Assembly: GCA_036346275.1 (NCBI GenBank)
Contig: CM070723.1
Span: forward strand, 28,960,176 to 29,024,175
Length of the DNA stretch: 64,000 bases
Reading direction: 5' to 3'
Source: Otatea glauca
Lineage: Eukaryota > Streptophyta > Magnoliopsida > Poales > Poaceae
Under the pieces are notes generated by a model, which saw only the letters and a program-made list of their open reading frames with translations, was not told where the DNA came from and made no database searches. This document shows positions 56,041 through 64,000 of this stretch, in pieces (position 1 is the first letter of the stretch; every line of letters begins with the position of its first letter). The position numbers and the translations under genes were made by a program.

Positions 56041-56860
56041 TTATAGCTTTTGGCAATACATACCCTCAAGTGTTTCCAAAGATATACGAGTTTCGCCGAC
56101 TAGCCGATTAATTTTGTATGGCCCTTCCCACGTAGGCGACCATTTTCCAAATCGGTTATCCTTAGAACCAACAGGCAATATTATTTTCCATACTAAATCG
56201 GCTTGACCGAAAGTTTTAGGCATGACCCTTTTATTGTATGCCCTTGCAACTCTGATCTTGTTCTTTTTAAGCCGATCAAGCATAGACAAACGTAACTCCG
56301 CTAACTCATCCAAGCTGTCGATCATTAAGTCATTGTAATCTTGAGCTGACAAACCATTATGTCTGGCTATTCGTATCGACTCAATGTTGATTTCCACAGG
56401 TAAAACAGCTTCTTGTCCATACACCAATTGGTAAGGTGAAAGTTTTGTCGCTCCGTGATAAGATAACCGATAGGCCCAAAGTGACTCCGATAGAGTCGAA
56501 TGCCACTTCCTTGGCTTCTCATCAATTTTTTTTTGATCAACTTGATTAGTGTTTTATTAGATGACTCGGCCTGTCCATTAGCCTGAGCGTAATATGGCGA
56601 CGAGTTTAACAATTTGATTCCTAGACTTGTGGCGTAACCTTGAAACTCGTTAGACATGAATACCGTACCTTGATTGGTCATGATTGTTTGTGGTATTCCA
56701 AACCGATGGACGCTATGTTCATTGACAAAACTAATCGCCTCAACACTAGTCACCTTCTTAAGTGGGATAGCTTTAACCCACTTTGAAAAATGTCGTTGCG
56801 GCCAAAATAAATTTGTGGCCTTTACTCAAGCAGAAATATTTGGCCGATTATATCTATTCC
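56041..56860 (-). pseudogene. LTR-J integrase core and C-terminus
   Basis: On the minus strand the core starts near 56860 with GIDIIG (first catalytic Asp), broken by stops. It continues at 56753 with FGIPQTIMTNQGTVF, where Asn stands in place of the second catalytic Asp (TDQGT is usual), and QAESSNKTL with the Glu. A frame change near 56420 leads to MVYGQEAVLPVEI and WSPTWEGPYKI of the C-terminal region. Confidence 0.86.
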
Positions 56861-57804
56861 CAACCCCTAAACGGCCAAGGTTTAATAATTGGATGTAAAG
56901 CCGATCTTTGGTGCGGTTGTGCGCTGTCGAACTTTTGACATGTCTGACATCCTTTATAGTACTTGAAACAATCTTCTAACATCATCGGCCAAAAATAACC
57001 TGTCCGTCTGAGCATCCATTTCATCTTATGTGCCGATTGATGAGAACAACAAATCCCTTCGTGTACTTCGCCCATTGCCACTCGCGCTTCTTCAATTTCA
57101 AGACATCTCAACAACAAACCTTCCATAGTCCGATAATATAGTATATCGTCTAAAACAACGTATTTCAACGCTTGTTGTCTTATCTTTCGTTCTGTCGGCT
57201 TGGATGGATCGACTAGATAATCTTTTATTTGCGTTCTCCAATCAACAATATTTGCGCACATGACTGCTTTGCTCACTAGTTCGGTCTCCTGACTTTGGTC
57301 AAAATCCTTATATCCTGATGCTTGCTGAGCTAAAGCATTAGCTCTATCGTTCAATTCACGAGGAATATGACCGATAGAAAATGAAGTAAAAGAGCTGATA
57401 ATCTCTAAACATTGTTCTAAATATTTCAGTAGTATTTCATCCCGACATTGGTATTCTCTCTTTATTTGCTGTACTACCAATAGTGAATCACCATATGCCT
57501 CAACAGCTCTTACTCCAATATTTTCTAACAACAGTAAGCCTTTGAGTAACGCTTCGTACTCGGCCTGGTTGTTGGAGCATCGGCTATTTAGCCGGAATGC
57601 AAATTCAAAGCTATGCCCTTTGGGTGAAGTGAGTACAATACCGATACCATCACCTTCCCCACATACTGATCCGTCAAAGAACAGTTGCCATGGTGCTACC
57701 AAGACTAGGTTTGCTGCTGTGTCATGTCCTGTTATAAAATCGGCTAGGACTTGTCCTTTGACTGCTTTGGCCATAAGTCGAACTCGACCAAGGCGTAAGC
57801 CCAT
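56854..57804 (-). pseudogene. LTR-J archaeal-type RNase H and integrase zinc finger
   Basis: A 316-codon open stretch. FFDGSVCGEGDGIGIVL, NNQAEYEALLKGL and AYGDSLLVVQQIK define the extra RNase H typical of Tat elements. HIPRELNDRANALAQQA follows. The last ~90 residues hold HEGICCSHQSAHK and CQTCQK, the HHCC zinc-binding site at the integrase N-terminus. Confidence 0.9.
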
Positions 57805-57962
57805 TTGCCAAGTCGACCTCGCAGAATTGGAGCTGACAATATATATTTTATAACATCGGTTTTGCAGATGACCTTACAAGCCGATGCTAATATGTAGTGC
57901 CTTAGCTTTGTGCACGAGAAGTACAAGGATAAACATAGTTTTTCAATAAAAGGGTACCTGAC

Positions 57963-58938
57963 TTATGCGTCCAGCAACCGTCGGCTTAAATAAAAGATAA
58001 CCCTCTCTTTACCATGCACTTCTTGTGCCAAAACAGCTCCAATAGTATCTTCTTCGGCCGAGACATATAATCTGAAAGGAATCCCTTTTTGCGGTGCAGC
58101 CAAAACTGGAGGGTTGGACAAATACCTTTTGACTTCGTTGAAAGCTTTCTGCTGATCGGCTCCCCATATAAATTCTTCATTGTCCTTCAACTTCAGTAAT
58201 GGAGTAAAGGCACGAATTCTACCAGAGTGGTTCGAGATGAACCGACGGAGATAGTTAATTTTGCCGATCAACTTTTGTAATTCATTTTTGCACGTCGGTG
58301 GTTCAGTATTGGCTATGGCCTTGACCCTCGTTTGGCTGACTTCGATTCCTCTTTCATGTACCATAAAGCCTAAAAACTGCCCAGCCGACACGTCGAACGC
58401 ACACTTGTAAGGATTCATCTTCAAACCGTGCGATCTTATGTTTTTAAACACCCTCTCTAAATCGGCCAAATGTTGGAAATCGTCTGAGGACTTTACTACT
58501 ACATCGTCAATATATATTTCGACAATGTGGCCGATTAAATCATGAAAGATCAGATTCATTGCCCGATACGTTGCTCGGCGTTTTCAAGCCGAAAGTCATT
58601 ACTGTCCACTCGAACAATCCTATTGCACCAGGACATCTGAAAGCCGTTTTTGGTATATCGGCTTTTGCCATGAGTATCTGGTTATACCCAGCATTACCAT
58701 CTAGAAAACTTATGATCTTGTTCCCTGATGCAGCATCAATAAGCATATCAGCTATTGGCATCGGGTATTCATCTTTTGGCGTCGCCTTGTTTAAATCTCT
58801 GAAGTCGACGCATACTCGAAGCTTTCCATTTTTCTTCATGACTGGAACGATGTTGGAAACCCACTCCGCGTATCGGCAAGGCCTGATAAATTTTGCCTCC
58901 AACAACCGTTCTATCTCTTCTTTTATGATTTGGTACAA
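57963..58938 (-). pseudogene. LTR-J reverse transcriptase and first RNase H start
   Basis: 58938-58540 has RT motifs (LRVCVDFRDLNKATPKDEYPM, FLDGNAGYNQILMAK). After a frame change, 58559-57963 has the catalytic box IYIDDVVVKS, the thumb (LQKLIGKINYLRRFISN) and the beginning of the connection/RNase H (RLYVSAEEDTIGAVLAQE). The canonical DAYSGY-type motif reads DGNAGY. The first RNase H (57960-57805) is in a further frame. Confidence 0.9.
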
Positions 58939-60406
58939 GGTGGATTGAAACGCCTAGGATCTTGTTTAAACGGCCGATAACCCAATTTTATAGGTAACCG
59001 ATGTTCCACAAGCTGCCGGCTTAATCCAGGCATTTCGTGATATTCCCAAGCAAAACAATCCTTGTAATCCTTAAGGATTTTTATTAATTTTTCTTTGTAC
59101 TTTACACCTAAATTTGCACTAACAAAAGTTGGTCTTTTCCTATCACCGTTACCTATATCGACTTCTTCAAGTAAATCGGTGGATGTGAAGCCTTGACCTA
59201 ACTTCTCAATTTCTTCAAAATCTTCGATGGCTTCGTAGCTATCCATTGTTTGCCGATAGCTTTGCATTTTATCTTGCAGCACTTTCAATGTTTTTCTTGT
59301 CCCCATCGGCGTAATACTTCATTCGCCTAATCAAAAGTGCCTGGCTTGACACTGATCGGCATGAGACCTGACTTGCTCACACAAATGAAATCACAGTCGT
59401 CCAGCACTTTGCCCGATATGCAACCAGCTTCTTCGTGTTGCCAATTTGCATCGGAGCTAGCCATGGCAATGTGAGCCGATGTATCGGCTGTAACGACCTC
59501 AACTTCTTCTCCGTTCCATTGAACAAGCGCTTGATGCATGGTTGATGGGATACAACAGTTTGCATGAATCCAATCCCGCCCGAGCAGCACACTGTAGTTT
59601 CCTTTGGCATCAATTACAAAGAATGCTATCGGCAAGGTCTTGCTGCCGACAGTCAGCTCAGTGACCATGACACCCTTTGCTTCTGTAGGGTCACCTGTGA
59701 AGTCATTCAGAACCATGTTAGTTTTGATTAAGTCTTCGTCAGACTTGCCCAGTTTTTTGCATGTCGTGTACGGCATAAGATTCACCGTGGCGCCCCCGTC
59801 TACTAGCATCCTTGATATCGGCTTGCCATTTATATACCCTTTCAGATACAATGGTTTCAGATGCCGATGATCATCTTTGGGTTTCTCAAAGATGGCGTTC
59901 TGCACGCCGGAGCACAGCTGAGCAACTGCCTCTTTGGCGATTCGATTCGACTCGACGAACTCGGTCGGCAATGTGGACACCATGTTAATATCCATTGGAG
60001 GCGTGTCATCCCGAATCATAGGAGAATCCAAGTCATCAGCCGATTCGAAATCTTCTTCGGCTTGTTCTTTTCTTCTCCACTCCTTTTTGACGCATTTAAC
60101 TGGACGAAGTTCGTTAAATACTTCGTCTCTCTCTCTTTCTGCGTCGGCCTCACGAATCTCTTGCGTCCTTAGCCTCTGAAGTCGTCGTCGTTGCGATCGG
60201 CTCAGGCCAGATGGACACCACCTGGGTTTGGGTTCCACCGGCTTCCGTATTTGACCAGCCAAATCTTCTTGATTAGAACTGGGTTCGTGCGTCTTGTCTT
60301 GGCTCGGCTCTTGATTCGGTTTAGATATTCTTTCGTGGACCGGCCTTCTGTGACTTCTGTCTTGCTCTCTGATTGGCCCAGATAGCCTACCTCTGGCCGA
60401 TTGCAT
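58923..60406 (-). pseudogene. LTR-J aspartic protease and protease-RT linker
   Basis: 60406-59327 encodes a basic, Glu/Arg-rich N-terminal stretch and then an aspartic protease: SRMLVDGGATVNLMPY (active-site D-G-G form) and SVLLGRDWIHANCCIPS. 59306-58923, in another frame, is the linker into RT with CFAWEYHEMPGLSRQLVEH. A stop at 60458-60460 separates this frame from 60901-60461. Confidence 0.88.
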
Positions 60407-60833
60407 TGGTGTCGTCTCGGGGATAATGTTCCATCGGGCAGGTATACGGTGATGGCAACGCTACTCCTCTCTCCCAACAAAACTGCCAAAAGGGACACCT
60501 TCTATGTGCCCTTCCACGTTCGCTGTACGGTACAAATTATCCGACCGGCGGGTATGATGCCGTGGTCGGCTGTTCATCCTTTCATACTTCTCCATTAATT
60601 GTGAGAACGTTGGACCTATCCTTTTCGCGGGCTGCCTTGATGGGGATTTCTCTGCTTTGTACCATTTACCCACCTGGGGATTCCCTTTGGGTTTAATGGT
60701 CCTTGAATTTTTCCCATCTCGATCGGCTTCTATTTGTAAGGAACCGATGGTAATCTTGATGTTTGGCCGCCGAGCTTGATCAGAGGTCGACTTGTCGATC
60801 CTTTTATGCTCGTCTTGCATCGGTTCTTTTCCT

Positions 60834-62831
60834 TTAGCGAACACGTACCATGTTGATAGGAAACGGATCAACATCAACCTGCATGGTCGGCTCATCGGCA
60901 AACTTCAACCGACCATCTTCAATAGCAGACTGGATCTGTTGACGAAGGATATTGCAGTCATTAGTGTTATGCGAATAAGAATGATGCCACTTGCAATACC
61001 TGCGCTTTTTGATCTCATCAGGCGATGGTATCACATGTCCCTCCGGCAATCGTATTATCTTTTCTTGCAGAAGTAAATCAAAAATACGATCGCACTTAGA
61101 AATATCAAAAGAGTACTTAACTTCCGACTTGTTCCTAGTCGGCTTGAGCCAAGAACAGACTAAGGATTTCTTGGATCCTTTTACCCATTCGGCTATGTTT
61201 ATTTCTGCTTCCTCGTCGTCCGACGAATCACTAGGACAATATTCAACCATATTGACCTTGGCCTTATCCCTTTCCTTGTTATTGCTATTTTTGAATCTAT
61301 CTTTGAATGCTTTGTTATCAGTGAATCGGCTTTCTTGAGCCGATACGCGATGCAATAAGTGGCTAAGGTCAGTGAATTCTTGGCCTCCAAACTTCTCCCT
61401 AAGCGGCGGGATCAAACCTTGAAATGCTAAATCGGCAAGTTGGTTGTCAGGCAACGTAATGCTAAAACACCGATTCCTGATTTCTCTAAACCTCTTGATG
61501 TTATCCGTCACTGATTCCCCAAACTTTTGGCGCACAGAACTCAAATCTGAAATTCTAAGCTCCAAACTGCCTGAAAAGAAATATTCATGGAATCGGCTTT
61601 CCAAATCGTTCCATAAATGGACCGAATTCGGAGGTAAACAAGTAAACCAAGTAAATGCTGCCCCGGATAAAGACAATGGGAACAACCTAATTTTAAGCAC
61701 ATCGGATTGGGCCGCTTCACCGCATTGCGCGATAAAGCATCCGACATGCTCTAGGGTGGTGATAGAATCATCCCCGGAGAATTTGGCAAAGTCCGGGACT
61801 CTGAAATTGTGAGGGTAAGGCATGCGATCAATGTAATCAGGGTACGGCTTTCTATAGCCGATCACTTTTCCTTTTGGTTGTATGCCAAATTGGTCCCTCA
61901 AAACGGTACAGATCTGATCGGTCCAGTTGGCATTATCGGTCATTGGCATAGCAGGCCCTTGATAATGTCGGTCATAATCGGCACCCTGCCCCCCGAGCGT
62001 AAGCTCGGGCTGCCAATTGTGCTGTGCCGTCGTCATACGACCATACTGATCGTGTTGATTATGCCTGGTTTGAGTTTCTGGTACTGGAACAAATGGCTCA
62101 GAGTATGTTACTACCCTGTGTGGACACAGGTTCCTTTGCAAGGTAGATTCTTTGGGAATCTCTCGAGCCAATCTACCGTGAAACCGATTGGGAAAAGCGT
62201 AGAACGGAGCCGATGGCGGCAAATTGATTGACGCATCCAACCTAGCGGCGTCGGTATAGGCATGGTAATGACTCACCCCACTTGACCGAGGGTCCCTAGG
62301 CAATATGACCGTAGGTTGTGTGGGCATCATTGTGGGAGGTGAGGTTACAGCCGATGATTTAGGATCGACCGTAGTGCCCTGCGTGTTCTGTGGTATTGAA
62401 AAAACAGGATAATTCGGCAGAGCTTGTAATGGATCTAGCAGACTTCCTGACGAGGCTAACTCCTGGGCTATAGATTTGACGCTATTTGCTATCATCGACT
62501 TAAGTGTTGTCACCAGAGCCGATGATTGGTTTATTAAAGCGTGATGCACAGACTGATTAATCATAGCCGATAATTCGGCTTGAGCAGGTAAATATCGGCT
62601 TACTTGTTCTGTTACACCCGCATCACCCAGGGCGTTGACCGTCGGCAGGGCGGATTTTTGAGTGACGCCACGTCTTGTCTTCTGATAGCAACTTAGCATC
62701 ATCTCTTCCAGCGCAGCCTTCCGAGCCTCAATTTCTTGGCGCTGTTCCGCGGATAAATCGTCCATTGTTGGGACGATTATAGCTTCCGAGTTGAGATCTG
62801 ATGGTGGAATCGACTTCCCTGATGAAGACAT
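60834..62831 (-). CDS. LTR-J gag, intact open frame
   Basis: About 665 codons from MSSSGKS, just inside the primer-binding region, to 60834. An upstream in-frame Met at 62909 lies within the LTR and is less likely. The gag core is at residues ~340-500 (VPDFAKFSGDD, LSGAAFTWFTCLPPNS, FGESVTDNIKRFREIRNR). A zinc-knuckle-like CKWHHSYSHNTNDC lies near residue 612. Gag forms the particle around element RNA in the cytoplasm. It overlaps the next frame by 68 bp, so protease would need a frameshift. It is the only long intact frame in this element. Confidence 0.88.
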   Translation of the reverse strand: MSSSGKSIPPSDLNSEAIIVPTMDDLSAEQRQEIEARKAALEEMMLSCYQKTRRGVTQKSALPTVNALGDAGVTEQVSRYLPAQAELSAMINQSVHHALINQSSALVTTLKSMIANSVKSIAQELASSGSLLDPLQALPNYPVFSIPQNTQGTTVDPKSSAVTSPPTMMPTQPTVILPRDPRSSGVSHYHAYTDAARLDASINLPPSAPFYAFPNRFHGRLAREIPKESTLQRNLCPHRVVTYSEPFVPVPETQTRHNQHDQYGRMTTAQHNWQPELTLGGQGADYDRHYQGPAMPMTDNANWTDQICTVLRDQFGIQPKGKVIGYRKPYPDYIDRMPYPHNFRVPDFAKFSGDDSITTLEHVGCFIAQCGEAAQSDVLKIRLFPLSLSGAAFTWFTCLPPNSVHLWNDLESRFHEYFFSGSLELRISDLSSVRQKFGESVTDNIKRFREIRNRCFSITLPDNQLADLAFQGLIPPLREKFGGQEFTDLSHLLHRVSAQESRFTDNKAFKDRFKNSNNKERDKAKVNMVEYCPSDSSDDEEAEINIAEWVKGSKKSLVCSWLKPTRNKSEVKYSFDISKCDRIFDLLLQEKIIRLPEGHVIPSPDEIKKRRYCKWHHSYSHNTNDCNILRQQIQSAIEDGRLKFADEPTMQVDVDPFPINMVRVR

Positions 62832-62836
62832 TGCGT

Positions 62837-62854
62837 GTCCCACCGGGCGTGCCA
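62837..62854 (-). other. LTR-J primer-binding-site-like sequence
   Basis: TGGCACGCCCGGTGGGAC on the minus strand, six bases inside the 5' LTR. A TGG start matches the CCA end of a tRNA; I cannot name the tRNA with confidence. Confidence 0.6.
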
Positions 62855-62860
62855 AAAGTG

Positions 62861-63507
62861 TGTTGGAGTCAAAAACTTGATGTAGGGTTTCGACAGCGAA
62901 GACACGCATTTAACACCGGGTTCAAAGCGTGCGGTCGATTTGACTCAGAATCGACAAAAAAAAAAATTCACACAAAGCCGATCGTGACGATCGATCGGCT
63001 TAGATCCAATCGACTTGAAGCCGATCAAGATCAAGGTAACAGGATAAGTCAAACTAGCCGATTAAGGCTAATTAGAGGATAAAAGCAGATCGATTACAAG
63101 AAGGCGATGCGCAACAAAATCGTAACAAATCGAACTCGGGTGTAATTGACGAAGATCAATAATCGGCGATGCGCAACTTTATTGATCGAGGATCGATTAC
63201 AAAGGCTAAATTGAAGCTTACTCTAGTCGATGTGAAAAGTAGAAAAAGTAAAGAGGCGGTTGATTGTATTGTGTTTTTATTCCTTTTGCGATTCGCTTTA
63301 GCCCTTCTTTTATACCTTCGGCCGATCGTATCCTGTTACAACACGCTTCAAGTTCGTATCCGTATCGGCCTTATCTCGGACGGTTGTTTTTCTTAAAAAT
63401 CTTGCAGTTACCAAAATATCTCCAAACCTTTCCATCATGTCCGTTAATTCCGTATCTTTGACTTTATTGCCGATTTTGACCAAGCTTGCCAAATTTTGGT
63501 GCAAACA
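62861..63507 (-). repeat. LTR-J 5' LTR
   Basis: 647 bp; on the + strand it starts TGTTGGAGTC and ends GTGCAAACA. It is the direct partner of 51901-52561. Confidence 0.95.
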
Positions 63508-64000
63508 GTATCATGTATGAGCTGCCTGGATGTAGTGATTGGATTGTGTCAGCAAATGTGCTCACACCTTGATAAGCTAGTTTGAGCATGGGTGGACGCA
63601 CTTGCATGCTACAACTACAAGTTTGCAAAGCTTTTAAATCATGTGTAATTTGCCCAAGATCGATAGGCCTTAAAATGGTATAGAACCATCTCTAATTTAG
63701 GTTGTCGCGCATATTACAAATTTCAATGCTATCATGAAAAATGATATTGATTTTTATCTGAAGTATTCATTGGTGCTGTACTTGTATGGTGGATAAGTCA
63801 TGCCACTTAGTTTTGTATGTTGTCACTTGTAAGCAGTATTAATTCTCATGAATTCTTTTGTATGTTGTCACTTGTAAGCATTATTAATTCTCTTCACTTA
63901 CCTTCTCTTAAATTTGTTTCTCTAAACTACCTTTGTACCCATTAAATAAAAGCAACCATCAATTGGTAGCCTTCCATGTTTGTTTACTTTTCTTTCCTGT
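63508..64000 (+). other. Remainder of CACTA-H interior, with a 2-copy ~45-bp tandem repeat
   Basis: It begins with the second copy of the GTATC duplication. AT-rich, with no protein recognised; by position it should be the leader intron of CACTA-H's second gene. TTTTGTATGTTGTCACTTGT followed by AAGCA and ATTAATTCTC occurs twice (63811-63855 and 63856-63897). Confidence 0.5.

Larger units (their letters stand above)
51901..63507 (-). mobile_element. LTR-J: complete Tat-lineage Gypsy element with an antisense extra gene
   Basis: Two direct LTRs (51901-52561 and 62861-63507) bound the element. The 5 bases outside both ends are GTATC (51896-51900, 63508-63512), a perfect target duplication. On the minus strand the order is gag, protease, RT, RNase H, archaeal-type RNase H and integrase. 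A + strand gene of the plant mobile domain type lies between integrase and the 3' LTR, converging on pol. Antisense extra ORFs at this place are known in the Tat lineage. The LTRs differ by scattered substitutions and small indels, so the insertion is not recent. Confidence 0.96.
46676..64000 (+). mobile_element. CACTA-H: CACTA transposon running off the right edge, split by LTR-J
   Basis: It starts CACTACTACAGAAAGGCTTA, with TCACAGACGGTTTTA / TAAAACCGTCTGTGA pairs to 47035. It carries a transposase relic (47800-51031), an internal block of the same repeat type (51243-51440) and a second TATA plus GC-rich leader, like CACTA-F. The second gene would follow, but LTR-J (51901-63507) lies in its leader intron. 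63508-64000 is probably more of that intron. The right end and its target duplication are not visible. Confidence 0.8.

Overview
This is a plant nuclear window, most likely from a grass (Poaceae). It is nearly all nested transposable elements: two Tat-lineage Ty3/Gypsy retrotransposons, two LTR-only insertions, six CACTA (En/Spm-type) DNA transposons and two MITEs. I could read target-site duplications (TSDs) directly for many of them. The one apparently intact host gene is a three-exon AWPM-19-like membrane protein gene (28768-29470, + strand). A BAHD acyltransferase gene on the - strand is now a pseudogene cut in two by a 10.3 kb CACTA element. The grass assignment is inference, from GC-rich gene leaders, CACTA families with ends of the CACTACTACAG and CACTACAAGAA types, and Tat elements with an archaeal-type RNase H.

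Layout. 1-21762: Gypsy LTR-A (- strand, 3' end off the left edge, 5' LTR at 21250-21762). It is interrupted by solo LTR-B (243-4886, TSD GAGAA), which itself holds LTR-C (1663-3261), and by CACTA-D (6424-16874, TSD TGT) in its RNase H region. LTR-A sits inside another copy of the LTR-C family (21763-22448). 22521-22813: a MITE. 22982-27322: CACTA-E (TSD TCA), carrying STE20/FRAY-like kinase and p23 co-chaperone fragments. 28148-28283: a MITE with 8-bp TSDs in the promoter region of the AWPM-19 gene. 29850-30149 plus 40450-40567: the BAHD pseudogene, split by CACTA-F (30150-40449, TSD TAT). 40638-46521: CACTA-G, with four exons of eIF2-gamma. 46564: start of CACTA-I. 46676 to beyond the right edge: CACTA-H, split by Gypsy LTR-J (51901-63507, TSD GTATC).

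How the parts work. CACTA-D, -F and -H carry decayed TNP2-type transposase genes; D and F also show second genes (TNPA/Ptta-like; in F followed by a Ulp1-type cysteine protease region). In D, F and H a block of inverted-pair subterminal repeats is followed by a TATA-like box in most cases, a leader (GC-rich in D and in the second genes of F and H), a splice donor and an intron ending at the coding ATG. F and H repeat this whole module inside the element, in front of the second gene. CACTA-E and -G share the same ends in opposite orientation but carry different host cargo. LTR-J carries a convergent antisense plant-mobile-domain gene with its own TATA box and three phase-0 introns. Nearly all transposon coding regions contain stops or frame changes, so the elements are largely relics. 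All calls come from reading the sequence; no database search was run.
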